From Anthopleura xanthogrammica (Eukaryota > Cnidaria > Anthozoa > Actiniaria > Actiniidae), in NCBI GenBank assembly GCA_964019055.1, contig OZ025216.1, forward strand, positions 1,553,001 through 1,617,000: a DNA stretch of 64,000 bases. Reading direction: 5' to 3'. The position numbers were made by a program, and so were the translations under genes. The notes beneath the pieces were generated by a model that was given only the letters and a program-made list of their open reading frames with translations, was not told where the DNA came from and did no database searches. Positions 46,903 to 59,372 of the stretch are shown here, one piece after another (the first letter of the stretch is position 1; each line of letters begins with the position of its first letter).

Positions 46903-47400
46903 ACCCTGAAACAACCTCTGGACTGATCTAAGTCAGGGCATGGCTAACTCACAGATTGAACCCTGAAACAACCTCTGGGCTGATCTAAGTCAGGGCATGG
47001 CTAACTCACAGATTGAACCCTGAAACAACCTCTGGGCTGATCTAAGTCAGGGCATGGCTAACTCACAGATTGAACCCTGAAACAACCTCTGGGCTGATCT
47101 AAGTCAGGGCATGGCTAACTCACAGATCGAACCCTGAAACAACCTTTGGGCTGATCTAAGGCAGGGCACGGCTAACTCACAGATTGAACACTGAAACAAC
47201 CTCTGGGCTGATCTAAGTCAGGGCATGGCTAACTCACAGATCGAATTTCAATTTAGCTTGTTATGTTTTGCGGAAGGAGGAAAACCCTCGAATCAAGGAA
47301 GAGACCCGAACAAACTCTACTTGTGATGACGAGTCCAGGAATCGAACTCGAGGCCGGGAAGTGAGAGGCAAGTGTACTACCGCGCGCTACGCTCACCCTT
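46903..47400 (-). mobile_element. SINE family B with ~6-unit tail array
   Basis: The head is at the right (complement of CGCGCGCTACGCTCACCCTT, B box near GGAATCGAACTCGAGG) and the body is around 47265-47320. Leftwards, the tail unit GAACCCTGAAACAACCTCTG occurs about six times at 57-bp spacing. It has the same design as 19445-20043, in the opposite orientation. Confidence 0.82.
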
Positions 47401-49164
47401 GAATCATTTTGGGCATTGTCCTTTATCCGTGCTTGTGGCCGTTTTACTCAAACACGGCAGTTATCTCAGTTATCTTCACAAACTGTTTCCGAATTTCCAA
47501 CTAAGCTGACATAATGACGAAGCTTTACATGAACCACAATTTTTAACAAGCTTTAAACCAGTGTTCCTTCGGTCGTTTCAGTAGTCTTTTGAATAAGAAA
47601 AAAATGTTCAAAAGAAAATCTTATTTTTTTGTAATGCGAGTTCTGGGCCACGCCTAACCCGACGAATAATTTGCAACAACAACGCGGTGAAGACAGAAAG
47701 TTAGAATGAGAAAAGCCTGCAGAACGGAAACGAAAAGTTTGAAGATCATTCTATTACTGAATCAAACTACAAACTACATTGTATCATTTCTAAGTATTTT
47801 GGTACTGATTTTTCTATAAGAAGAGAGCTATAGCTGTTCTCCAAGGGAATGTGCGCATTTTTATTCGTTACTGTAGTCTATACTGTATACACCACAGCAC
47901 TAACCCTCTATATTACATATAACAATGCTATATACGCATTGTTTCTTTAGCGCGCGATAACGAATTTTTAACATCATCACCACCAAAGCGTGGAAAAGGT
48001 TTCCCACGTTAAGTATCCAAATAAGTACAGAGCTTATTGTTAGAAAAGCATATTTGCTATTACAGGAATTTTTTAATCGAAAACAGACATAATATTGGTT
48101 TGTAGCGCCTAAGGCAAGATATATATATATCTATAGATGAAAGTTAAGCACAAATACTGTTCGTCTGTAGTGATAAGACGCATACAAACTAGGTTATCAA
48201 CAGAATATGACCTGGAATAAAACATCAAAGCATTCTAACAATATCGGCCTGTAATGTTTGTAATATAGTTTTATAAGATGAAATACCCATGTAGAAAGAT
48301 AGATCTCCATGATAACACACATGGAACAATCGACGAGATAAAAGGATAAGTTATATGAATTCTTTTCCGCGGCTTTCAACTTTATATTCACTTTAAAGGC
48401 CGCTTCTAATGGTACAGATAACTTATATTTCCTTGAATTGCATATAATGTGTTAGATATCTAACCCTCTAGGCCACGCAAGCCGGTAGTAACTACAATAC
48501 TGTATGTTGTAAGTCGGAAGTAAGAAATATAATACCGGGAAGAAATACACGCCGAAAAGTCTGTCTTTTCTTGTTGTTATCTACTACGCCTCTTCTGTCG
48601 CCGCTATTAAACGTTTTCTCATCTTATATGACGTAGTTTTTTGTGGATTAGGAGTGTATTAGTGAAAGTAAAAAATTAAAGGCTTAAGGCGTAAGGATTC
48701 GGTTCCCATGGAACTGCCGAACCACGGCCATTATCTTGAAAGCTTCTCTACCATACGTCCTAAAGCTTCTGTCTTGTGGGGGAAAAAATACAACCAAACT
48801 AGACCTGAACTAAGATAATTATTTCCTGCTAAAAAACAAAATGACCGATTTGACCAATTAACGTGAATTAATACGTCTTATTATCTCGTTATTAAAGGCT
48901 TTTAACTGACCCACACCGGCGTTAATGATGGCGAGAAGCTATTTCGCATTCTGGAAAATGCGATTGATCTTTTTTGTACGTGAGAGTGAAGTGCGGTAAA
49001 GTTAACCGCTTGAAATGGTCAGTTGTTTGAAGTCAATTAGTCGAAAGGTCTTGAGAGGTATAATTTCAAAGTTTATTTTCGCTGCCACGGGCGGCCGAGT
49101 GTGCATGCAAAGATACTTTATCAGGAGCCACTTAAAACCAAACCAAACCAAACCACTGAATTTT
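47401..49164. other. Intergenic, no gene seen
   Basis: AT-rich sequence; no exon, RNA gene or element recognised. Confidence 0.4.
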
Positions 49165-49335
49165 ATCGAACCCTGAAACAACCTCTGGGCAGATCTAATA
49201 AGTCACGGCTAACTCACACATCGAATCTGGAATTTAGCGTGTTAGGTTTTGCGGAGGGAGGAAAACTAGAGAACTTGAAGAAAACCCTCGAACCCGAGAC
49301 CCCAGAGGTGAGAGGCGAGTGCACTACCACTACAA
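49165..49335 (-). mobile_element. SINE family B with a single tail unit
   Basis: Contains GAACCCTGAAACAACCTCTG once, then TAGCGTGTTAGGTTTTGCGG and GAGGTGAGAGGCGAGTGCAC. It shows the unexpanded tail state of the family. Confidence 0.7.
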
Positions 49336-51359
49336 CATCCTTACTTCCCGATTTAGAAACTGCAGTGGACTTCAGCCATGCCCGCATATTTCTGTCAAAT
49401 TTAAAAAAGAAAATAGTTATATAAAAGTTTGTTAAAAGGCTTAAAACTTGCATTCCTTATCTTAGTGCCACCCCCTCTCCCCTCGCGACTCAAGAGACAA
49501 GGCGCACGTTCTGGAAAAGCAAATAATGAAACTGGTAAACAGCATTTATTTGAAGGTCATCGCGTTGACACAGGAGAAAATTGCACTCATGGTTTCAAGT
49601 AGAAAACAGGGAAGAAAGAATATACTTTTTTAAGAAGAACGCACCCTTTTAGCAAGCAGGTGCTAAACGAGGCTGATCTTCGCTCTAAGTGAATGTCGTG
49701 TTGTTCTTTCTTTAGTTTCGCGCCACTTCTTAGATCAACGTACTTGATCAGAATATCTATTCTATATTTATTACCTTGAGCTACAAATTTCCTTATCAGT
49801 TGGATTCACAATGGCCAAGTAGTGCTTTACCAGCACTTATCACATGTCGGCTTGATTATCACTCATACAGCGGAGAGCGGTTTCTTTAGAACATTTGTTT
49901 TCGTTAACAAATTGAAACATCATTTATTCGTTCATCGTCTCGTATTTTTTCCTTCTCTTGTACAAAAATAAAACCAATATACTGAAGGATATTGCGTATA
50001 TAAACAGAAATTATAATAAAGGCGTAAGAAAGTTTACTGAATGTTGATTTTGATATAAAATGACACTTAAATCCAACAGTAATTTTTGTAAAAAAGTTAT
50101 TTCATCAGATAACTGACGAACCATTAGATGCAACACAACCCTGTCATATAAGTGAACATGTGCTGTACTTTAAGTTCATGCGCTAGATTGATTGTCTTAA
50201 TTTCGTTTAAGTCGGACTTTTTTTCCAGTTCATATTCAGTTTATTTGACATACTGGAAAAAGGTGAACCTAGCCGATTTCTGAAACTGGAATTCAAGATA
50301 TAAATCCTTTTATACACGGTAGGTTTGCTTAAATTAAAGCTTGAAGCGTGTTGGGGCAGTGTTTTTACGGCTATATATTCATTCCTAACTATATTTTGTA
50401 TTTTAACTCTCAACTCACATGTTGATTTTTAAGTAAGGAGCTCGGGAAACTGGAGAACCTGGAGAATAATCCTCGAGGCAAAGGAGACCTAACGACATTA
50501 CCTCCAGTACCGCAGGAGGGGGCGCCAATAAGAGCGGTATTAGTTATTATCAAATCGACCCAAAAGACCTCACTACTGAAAACACTACGCGGTAAGCCTA
50601 TTATAGAAGCCATTACTAGTAAATGATGGATTATTGGAATATTATGAGTGTTTCCTGTTTACTTGTTTCTTAAAATAGAAAAATGAATGTCGCTGGTGTA
50701 TAATCAGGTCTGATCTGATCTGTTTTGATAAGCCTTATTTAGGGCGAGGGCTTTCATGAGATTTCAAGACCGAGGGTTTTGATGGATTGGCAACTAAGAG
50801 ATCGATATCAGAAACGCTTCCTGCGTTTTCGCGCATAGGAATAGACTTTATAGGATTATTACGCTGATCAATATCTTTTTACGCAGGTCTCTCTCTCTTA
50901 TGGATTGGAGGGTGCGAGAGGTTGGGTTACCTGTGCAATTTCGATGACAAAGGAATCCCGCATGCAAACACACGCTCTGATTCCCGCCAGGGTTCCCGCG
51001 CTGCAAAATTTCGACACAGGGTTCCCACATGGTTCTAAATGTAGACTATACAATGCAATGCACTCAAATGTAATTAATCAATCAATCTAGAATATTGCAA
51101 GCTATTACAATAACAAAGCATGAGCTTCTTTAAATTCTAAAATTTTTATCTTGAGAGAAACGAGTAAAATTATCGGCAAATTTTCAAACATTTACTACAG
51201 TGCCTATCAACAGCGTCGCCGTGTTTTAAGAATACAAAGATTAACAGATTCATATTGCTCTAGTAGGAGGCGAAGTAAACACACAAAGATTTTAAATACT
51301 TTACTTATAAATTAATGCAAATCCACTCACCTAAACCAAGAAAGTAGCCGGCCTAGCTC
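49336..51359. other. Intergenic, no gene seen
   Basis: AT-rich. A diverged SINE body (CTCGGGAAACTGGAGAACCT) is at about 50435-50500. No gene is supportable. Confidence 0.4.
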
Positions 51360-51530
51360 TTTGCCTTTCGCGTAATGTCTTCCCATTTCAGTCTTTCAGA
51401 TCACGTATCATTCCCTAGAGTACCATTTCTTTGTTTAACAGTTGCGCATGAAAAGACAAATGAATATGGATACAACTCAAACAAAGAATCTTATTCTCAA
51501 GAGAAATGGAAAAACTTGGTATGGGATTCC
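51360..51530. mobile_element. MITE family 2, copy 4, upstream of POFUT1
   Basis: Ends TAATGTCTTCCCATTTCAG and GAGAAATGGAAAAACTTGGT (worn), with the family interior GAATATGGATACAACTCAAA. It ends about 120 bp before the POFUT1 start codon, so it may lie within its promoter or 5' UTR. Confidence 0.65.
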
Positions 51531-51651
51531 TGTGGTATTTACCGCTGGCTTTGAGAATCGCGCGCTCAGTATTTATTAATAAAAGGAAAAAATTCGATCG
51601 AATCATTAATTTATTTTTTATATCGTCAGCTTTCCCAATAGGAACTATTCT

Positions 51652-54600
51652 ATGCTAGTTATCATGTATCTAAGCCAGTTTGCACTAGCTAGATACCTTG
51701 TCTACTGCCTGCTTCTACAGATCATAGCATTTATAGCAATCTTGAGCTCTGCTGATGAAATCAGAGAAATATTTACAGATGAAGATGAAAATCAGGCCTT
51801 CAGTGTTGGAGAAGGACAACAACAGCTGAATATCAAAACTGCCACAAACTCTACTGAAATCAAAGAAGGTTATATTGCTTATTGTCCTTGTATGGGTAAG
51901 TTGTCTCAGATCTATGATGCTTATTTTGATTTTAAGATATTTAAAAAAATAAAAGTTAGTGAACGTGTAGTGAACAAAAGTTTAGTTCACGCCAATGATG
52001 GTGAATAATTTATAAAGTTTTTGAAAGTCACTAAAAACCTCCTTGAAAAGCATAAATTTTCAAAAAATCATTAATAGGAGTGGTATTTCAGTCTTTATAT
52101 TTTGCTAAAAGCACCAAGTTTAAAATTGTCTTTGAGATAAGAAAAACAGGAAAAATCTTTGAAGACTAAATTATGAATATTTTATATTTTTCTAATCCAA
52201 ACAAAGCCATAACTTGAACTGTTTTGGCATGTGTCACTAAATAGTGATGAATAGGGTAAGATTACCCTTAAACAATGGTATCCTTGGTGATTTGATAGCC
52301 TTGCAAGAATGATGTTTTGTTTAATGGACACATCTATAATTGATTACCATTATTTTGGTGCAGGTAGATGTTCTCTATGCATATAGTTAACTGTTAAAAA
52401 CATAACTATGGGTAGAGTTTTTTTTGGTGTGTGCTCGGCCATTCTTTGTTATTTATTTGGAAGGAGGAATGGGTGAAAACTTGGTCAAATGTTTTTCTTT
52501 CACACACGGGACCATATTGATGGGTTGCCTGTGGTTTTTCATGTTTTTCCCCAGTCCATTACAATCAGTATTTATAAAATTGAATGGCTAAGTACATTTC
52601 TTAAATACCTTGGGAATCGAGCGTGGTGTAATGGTAGTGCACTTGCTTCTCACCTCTGGGGTCTAGGTTTCAATTCCTGGCTTCAGAATTTGTTGGTTTT
52701 CCTCCCCCCATAACACGTACCTAACAGGCCAAATTATGTATAATTTTGATAAAATATGAAGGTTATTTGAAGATGTTGCATAATAATTGATGGTCATATT
52801 GGTTACAATGTTGGGTTATTATGAAAAATCTTAGTCTATTACCACCAACATTGCCGTTATAACAATATCAAAGGAAATAAAGAATAACATTGCTGTTGTT
52901 TATTGCAGGTCGATTTGGTAACCAAGCCGACCAATTCTTAGGTACATTAGCATTTGCAAAGGGGTTGAACCGCACACTTATCTTACCTCCATGGGTTGTA
53001 TATCCTCGCTCACGACCTGGTGATTCGGTAAGTAAAACAACCATGCTTTTGTTGCAGTGGGATTGGATTTCAAATTTACAACAAGCCAAGTCATTCCAAT
53101 CATGAACAATAAAGAAATTCCCATGTGAAAATGGCTGTTTAGTCACAGGGAATTTCCTTATTGTTCGATTGAAATGAACTCGGCCCATCGTAATTTTGAC
53201 TGATGGAATGCAAAATGCCAGACGTCTGGAGTCAGTTAGGTCACAGAAATATGAAAATTTTAAATCTGAAAACTGTAATCCTTATAAATATTTCTTTAAA
53301 AACACAGATGAGAGTACCATTTGACAAATGGTTTCAAGTAGAGCCTTTACAAGAATATCACAGGGTTATTACTATGGAGAAATTTATGAAAGAAATTGCA
53401 CCAAAAGTATGGCCGCCTGGTAAAAGAATAGGTAAGTTTTTGCAGATGTTGCCTGGAATTTCCTGTGTGTTAATTAGTCATTTCAATTACATTGTTCTTT
53501 TCAACTCTTGCCTCTCACCAATGCGAACTGAGTTTGAGTCCTGTCGGGATCAGTGTCGTATGTGAGTAGAGTTGCTTGTTGGGTCTCTCCTGTGCTTCAA
53601 GGGTTTTTTTCCGGGTTCATTTTCCTCCCTCCACAAAAATCAACTTCTAATATATATTTTTACAGTCCCCTTCACAGTTTCCTGTGCCGTATCTCTTGAA
53701 AGGTAGCCGTGCCATTGCATCGAAGTGAGACATGAGGTGACCTTGCAATGATAGAAACACTTGAATAATATTATTGTCCAAGGTGTTAAAAAGGTCTCAA
53801 TCATTGCAAACTCACTGTTCGCCTCGCTCCGATGCAAAGGCCTGCAAGATGGCGCAGGAAACTGTGAAGGGAACTATTGGAATTTTAGTTGATGAATAGC
53901 TTCTCAGAATGTAAAAATGCTAAGTTCGAATTCCATTTATTTATTTTTATTTTATTTTACGTTCTTGATCAAAGGTTTCTGCTACTCGTTTCGAGATGGT
54001 AAGAAGGGCTGTTCAATGAAAGAAGGCAACCCCTTTGGTCCATTTTGGAATCATTTTAAAATCAACTTTGACGATTACAGAGAACATACTGGCTTACTAT
54101 GGAATCCAATGGATGATGGATGGAATTCCAGGTTTCCAGCTGCCGAGTACCCTGTCATAGCATTGATGGGTGCACCAGGTTCTTTCCCATGTGATAAGCA
54201 AAACAGATGGCTTCAAAAGTTTGTCAAATGGTCTTCAGCCATGAACAAGAGAGCTGACAAAATTATTAAAAATGTACTTCCAGAGGGGCCCTTTGTAGGA
54301 ATTCATTTGAGAAATGGCATAGATTTTGTAAGTACTATCTGCGCTCTACACTCTATATGGGGGATACTCCCATATACTCCCATATACATGAAGGGTGGGG
54401 ATGATCATATCTTATATACTGACTTTCTAGGTTATGGCCAACCCTTAGAAATCAAAAACTATAGAATTTATTGATACCCTTAAATAACCTCTGGAGTGTC
54501 AAAGTCAGGGGGTGACTAACTCACAGATCGAGTTGAAATTTAGCATGTTAGGTTTCACAGAGGGAGGAAAACCAGAGAGCTGGGAGAAAAACCCTTGAAT

Positions 54601-55787
54601 CAAGGTAGAGACCTCACAAACTCTACTCACATGTGATGCTGAGTCCAGGAATTGAACCTGTAACCGTCAAGGTGAGAGACGAGTGTGCATCCTTGATGCT
54701 CAGTGACCTCAGCTCTGATCATATTATGAGGCTACATAGAAGAAATCATATGCTGAAAAGAATATATCAGCAATTTGCTTTAATTCCAGTCAATCCCTTA
54801 AATATTATTACCTATTCTTCTGTCAATGCTTGAGGATATTTGGGTACAAGATATAAAATTTATAGCAATAGAAGAATTATGACTTATTTTCATCATTTTA
54901 TTTTTCCCATCAGAAAGGTGCCTGCGAGCATGTAAAAGATACTAACTACCTGTTCGCATCAACGCAATGCATTGAACCTGACTCTGACAAAGAGCTAACC
55001 TATGAAATGTGCTTCCCAAGTGAAAACGAGATACTGAAGAAAGTTAAAAAAGTAGTTAAAGCAATTAAAGCGAAGAGCGTCTTTGTAGCCACAGATGACA
55101 ACCCACTAGTGAAAAAACTTACCAAAGCTCTTCAAAATTTGAAGGTAAAGCATTGTGTGTTTCAAAATGATATTTAGGGGGAAGCCTTGTCATCATAGGG
55201 GTAACCCTGAATCCTTGGCCCTAAATACATACCTTTACCTAGCAGGGGCAGACGGAGAGGGGGGGGGGGTGAACTGGTTGACTTTTCACCCCCCTTTTTT
55301 GCAGTCATGTATTCAGTAATTCAAATCTTCGTCGGAATATTTATTAATAGTTACATTGGCTTAACAATACAAGTATTTTATATAACACTTGTTGTTAATG
55401 TATCATGAGTCTAATATTCGAATATCCCTGAAAGATCTTGATTGCTTCAATATTTGGAATTTGCTTGCTCTAAAAATCAAAGTTCACCCTCTTGTCAAAT
55501 TTCTGGATCCACCCCTGCCTAACATGGCCTCTATTCTGAAGATGTTGACATGTTGCAAAAGTTTATCAAAGTGCTCATTACTGTATGTTATCTTGATCTG
55601 TTTCCAGGCTACTGTTCATTATCGAAAAAACCAAGATGAAATATCTGACCCGTTAGTCGACATGGCAATCCTAACAAAGGCAGACCACTTCATAGGGAAC
55701 TGCGTCTCCAGCTTTTCAGCTTTTGCAAAAAGAATGAGGGATACGGAGGGAAAACCTTCATCTTTCTGGGCATTTGAAGAAGAATGA
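51652..55787 (+). CDS. POFUT1: GDP-fucose protein O-fucosyltransferase 1 (6 exons)
   Basis: ER enzyme that adds O-fucose to EGF repeats (for example in Notch). Exons: 51652-51895, 52909-53027, 53308-53431, 53975-54327, 54914-55144, 55608-55787. They total 416 residues (human 388). The N-terminus is a signal or anchor ([20 protein letters not shown]) followed by an acidic spacer. Family blocks are [52 protein letters not shown] (the catalytic arginine is in HLR) and [14 protein letters not shown]. The start could be ATG 51652 or 51664 (MYLSQF); the first is used. The human enzyme ends RDEF, an ER-retention signal; here the end is FWAFEEE, without it. Introns hold SINEs and a MITE. Confidence 0.96.
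52617..52735 (+). mobile_element. SINE family B head and body
   Basis: GAGCGTGGTGTAATGGTAGT (A box region) and AGGTTTCAATTCC (B box), then TTGTTGGTTTTCCTCCCCCC. It lies in the first intron of POFUT1. Confidence 0.65.
53500..53645 (+). mobile_element. SINE family A, 5'-truncated
   Basis: B box GAGTTTGAGTCCTG, then TGTGCTTCAAGGGTTTTTTT and CTCCCTCCACAAAAATCAAC. The A box is lost. It lies in intron 3 of POFUT1 and is followed by a family 1 MITE. Confidence 0.7.
53665..53882. mobile_element. MITE family 1, copy 3
   Basis: Left end CAGTCCCCTTCACAGTTTCC and right end GGAAACTGTGAAGGGAACTA. Inner arms GCATCGAAGTGAGACATGAG and CGCCTCGCTCCGATGC. Confidence 0.78.
54472..54700 (-). mobile_element. SINE family B, in POFUT1 intron
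   Basis: Tail motif TAACCTCTGGAGTGTCAAAG, body GGAGGAAAACCAGAGAGCTG, and the B-box complement CCAGGAATTGAACCTG. One tail unit only. Confidence 0.7.
55240..55520. mobile_element. Possible hAT-like MITE in POFUT1 intron
   Basis: Left end CAGGGGCAGACGGAGAGGGG and right end TTCTGGATCCACCCCTGCC are partly complementary, in the style of CAGGGGCGGATCC elements. Target duplication not clear. Confidence 0.35.
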
Positions 55788-58314
55788 TTGTCTAGGAATT
55801 AAATTATTTATTGGTAAACTAAATAGTATAGAATTTAATACTGTAAAATTAATATTCACAACCCATGTAAAGGAATTTGAACCGTATCTTAAAATCTTAG
55901 GGCCATAGCAAGCCTTGAAAAACTGGGGGGGGGGGGGGCACAAAGCAACGAAAACTGCCTCTCCCCTCGCTACGAATCTGCAATCAGGACGATGGATTCC
56001 ACACTCCATCTATTCCAGATTCCATGTTTTCCATATTCCTTTAAGGCAATGGGCTCGCGCAAATTTAACCGATAGATTTTCCTATAATTTTGCATATAGA
56101 TAGTTTTTGAGATGGACAAAACAGAACAACAACAAAAATCGGGGGTCATCGACATAGATTTTGCGCTATGTTAGCTTGAACACGGCACTCCCCAGCGAGT
56201 CTAGAACGAAAACAACGCTTCTCAAAGTATTACGTCTAGTTTAATTCTGGTGGCTGCAATATGAAAAACAGAGGCTTTCAGAGGTACTAAAGTAAATAAA
56301 CTTCCTTGAAAAACAGTTTAATGTCACAAAGTTCAGGAAAAATGCTAAGTTTTGACATTTCCAACTTGAAAAACAGTCGAAATTACGTGCGAATGTCAAG
56401 TCTTTTTTAGATGATGTTTCACGATTTTCTCGAAAACAAACCGATAGATTTTTTATTTTTTTCGATATGTTCTAGCTTTAGTTAAAAGACATCGAATTCA
56501 GGAAAAAATTGTATAGGTCACCGTATTCATTTACAAGATATAAGTCGTAAAGCAACGCAAAATGAAGAGCGACAAACGGAAAGCACACAGGTAGCCCAAT
56601 CCATGGGTTTTGTCGCGCATGCCTCGAGTCATCGAACATACACAAAATGACTGCCATGCGACTAATTGTCAAGTTATATAAATACAGTGTATTGTTTCAC
56701 ATTTTGGTCAATATATTATACAATTCTAAATAAATAAAAAAATGCGCAGAAAGATGCGCACGAGTGCGCGAGCCCATTGCCTTAAGTGGGACAATAATTT
56801 TTAGGGAAAATTTTAGAATAATTTTAATATTACAAAATCAAAACTACACTTCACGGAATCGTCAAATATATTTTGAACTGGCTGAAAATGGAAATAAATT
56901 TGGAAAAAATATCTTAACAAAACCACAAACTTTTTAAAAACACTATTTATTGTATGACAAGTGCCAAACTAAGAATAAATAATTTTTAGGGAAAATTTTA
57001 GAATAAATAAACCACAATCTTTTTAAAAACACTATTTATTGTAAAGTGCTAAACTAAGAATAAAAATTAGAATAGCTGTTTTTTTTGCGTGTGATTGTAT
57101 AATGTTTTGTTTTGTTTTTGGAGTTAGGAATGTTATGTCGCCTTCAAACAACGGAGAGACCAATGCGTGGGCATTTTATTTCCTAGAAACGGGTTCTCTA
57201 TCCGCCCACCACGCAATTCTGAGAAGCTGAGGGGAGCTTTTGCTTATTAACCAGGGAAGATAACTAAACTGATACTTCAAAACTTAAAAATAAATGGCTC
57301 TTTCTTCAACACCAAGAAAGACCCAAATAAACTAACTTATTTTAGAACAAGCTTAAACTTTCCTAACATTTTTTATGTAAAAAAAAACCTTACACAGTAA
57401 AATGTTTTATGACCATTTGATAATATTTGTATTGTATAATATCATTTTAAATAATTTAGATCAAGAAATTAAATTAAATTAAATTAAATTATATATAGTA
57501 TCGTGACTGTTTTCTAAAAAGTTCGATTTTTTTTAGTTTTCAAGGTTTTTTCCGTAGCTCGTTCTAGGAGAATGTCCGGTGCGGTAGTTTCTGAGTCTGT
57601 CCGTACGAGAGTGCAACTACAAGTTCAGGGTCATCACTACGTCATTTTACTGACTAAATGCCACCCAATACTAATTCAATTCAACTTTTTTCAGTTGGAA
57701 AAAGGGACTCTTTCCTTGTTCGTTTAAAATGACAGGGAATAACCTTTGAATTCGTGACTGAGATGGCAAAACACCCCAGTTTTGTGCGTAAAAAGCCCAC
57801 CAGTTGCCGCTTCCGCCCATGTCATGTTTCAATTTCGACAGGAAACTACTAAGGTCAAAGTAGACTCGTCGGAATTGCTTAATTATTTCACCTGACTACC
57901 TCTGATCATGAGAACAATAGCGATATCATTTTAAAAGTATCAGCAGAAACGAAGCGTTCGTTTTTTGGCCGTGAGTCATACAAATGCGTTCTAAATTTGA
58001 AAAAGCTGAAGGGATTTTGTCTTGGAAAAACGTGTTTCATCTTGCCCGTTGAAAGTCCAAAAGATTAGAAAATTAGGCATAGAATTATCTAATCATTTTT
58101 TCTACAAAGATTATTGCCAGTACGTGCTTTACGGAGATTTCTGTATCACTTTTACTTTCGATAGTGACTCACAAGACGTTTAAATACTCGTTGTTACAAT
58201 ACTGTCTTGATGACGCACTCATTCGGTATTCAATATATAAAACAATCGTCATCTCCCGCCAAAAAGAATGTAACCTAGCAACGAAGCGTCAAAACACTCC
58301 CGATTTAGAGAAAA
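55788..58314. other. Intergenic between POFUT1 and the IER-like gene
   Basis: AT-rich. A ~50-bp direct repeat (AATAATTTTTAGGGAAAATT with the following AAACCACAA...CTTTTTAAAAACACTATTTA) occurs twice near 56800-57060. No exon is supportable. Confidence 0.45.
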
Positions 58315-58460
58315 TGACGTCATGTCTTGTTTCCGGTGAGCGCTGATTGGTTGAGAGTCGTGGTGTACGGGTTTCTACTCCACGCGGGAATTTTCCAGTA
58401 GAAACGAATTCCGCACGCTGATTGGTTAGAAATGACGTAAATGTTACGTGATTGGCTGGA
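58315..58460 (+). promoter_or_regulatory. CRE and CCAAT cluster upstream of the IER-like gene
   Basis: A perfect palindromic CRE (TGACGTCA, 58315-58322), a CRE-like TGACGTAA (58433-58440) and a TTACGTGA next to it, with three inverted CCAAT boxes (ATTGG) near 58346, 58421 and 58451. The start codon is about 190 bp downstream. Such motifs fit an immediate-early gene driven by CREB/NF-Y-type factors; binding is inferred. Confidence 0.6.
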
Positions 58461-58646
58461 TTGAGCACAAAGTGAATTTCATATGACTTGGCGTCAACGT
58501 ATATCGCTCATTCATCGAAAGACATTCATCTGGGCCGGTAAATTTATGCTACTTTGAACGGCGAAAAAATACGTTAAATCAGCGGAAAACCGAACGATAC
58601 GGCCCTTATTTTAAGGAATAACTAAAGGAAGACATTTGTGTTGAAT

Positions 58647-59372
58647 ATGGAGCGACAAATGGAACGAATTATTCAAGTTTCTTTGACAAAAATTACAGAC
58701 TGTCGCCGCCGTCGTGGAGGTCCCATGTTAAGGCGAAGTTTACTGGTTTCCAACGTCTTAAATAATGCTTTAACTTCATCAGAAACTTCATATGGACATT
58801 ATAGAACTCCTGAAGATGGAGATGTGGATTGTGATGGACTTGAACAACAATCTATGTGTTTGGATCGGCCGGTTTTGTTGCGTGACGACACGGGTGGGTC
58901 AGGAAATGCTCACGAGTTGAGAAATTCTACAAATAACATGTCAGACTCAAAAGTACTTTGTGAAAGAACAGTTGATAATCAAGTCACAAATACGAACACA
59001 TCTAAAGAAGTGAACCCAAAGGTATTAAACTCGAGTGCTATAACGAACTGTTCTTCATCAGGAAGCAAGGAATCGAAAGCTGTTAAACGGCCAAGGTCCC
59101 ATTATGCAAATGACACTTGTGAAAAGCACGCGGTCACCAGAAAAAGGTGCCGAACTGAACAGAACACAACTGAAAGAAACTCTTCAGACGCTGAAAATAT
59201 CGAACCTATGGACGAATCAGGACTTGTGAATGTTTTTAGCAGTAGTCTAAGTGGTCTTTCAGGATTTTCTTCGAAATCGTCTAACGATACGTTTATATTT
59301 TCCTGTATAACGCCGCCTGTGAATGGTGGTTATAGTCTGCCATCATGGCAGCAAACTGTCGCTGCTTTTTGA
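58647..59372 (+). CDS. Immediate-early response protein, IER2/IER5 family, intronless
   Basis: 241 residues from ATG 58647 (MERQMERIIQVSLTKI). The conserved N-terminal block reads RIIQVSLTKITDCRRRRGG followed by PMLRRSLLVSNVLNNA. It aligns with the vertebrate IER2/IER5 pattern of RIMxLSxxKxxxSRxxRGGxxLxxSLxxSxVxxxA. The extreme C-terminus (WQQTVAAF) matches the VVAF end of IER2. The middle is Ser/Asn-rich and low in complexity, with a basic nuclear-localisation stretch (KRPRSHYANDTCEKHAVTRK). IER genes in vertebrates are also single-exon, and act as nuclear transcriptional co-regulators. AT-rich motifs follow in the 3' flank. Whether it is orthologous to IER2 or IER5 cannot be told. Confidence 0.85.
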   Translation: MERQMERIIQVSLTKITDCRRRRGGPMLRRSLLVSNVLNNALTSSETSYGHYRTPEDGDVDCDGLEQQSMCLDRPVLLRDDTGGSGNAHELRNSTNNMSDSKVLCERTVDNQVTNTNTSKEVNPKVLNSSAITNCSSSGSKESKAVKRPRSHYANDTCEKHAVTRKRCRTEQNTTERNSSDAENIEPMDESGLVNVFSSSLSGLSGFSSKSSNDTFIFSCITPPVNGGYSLPSWQQTVAAF

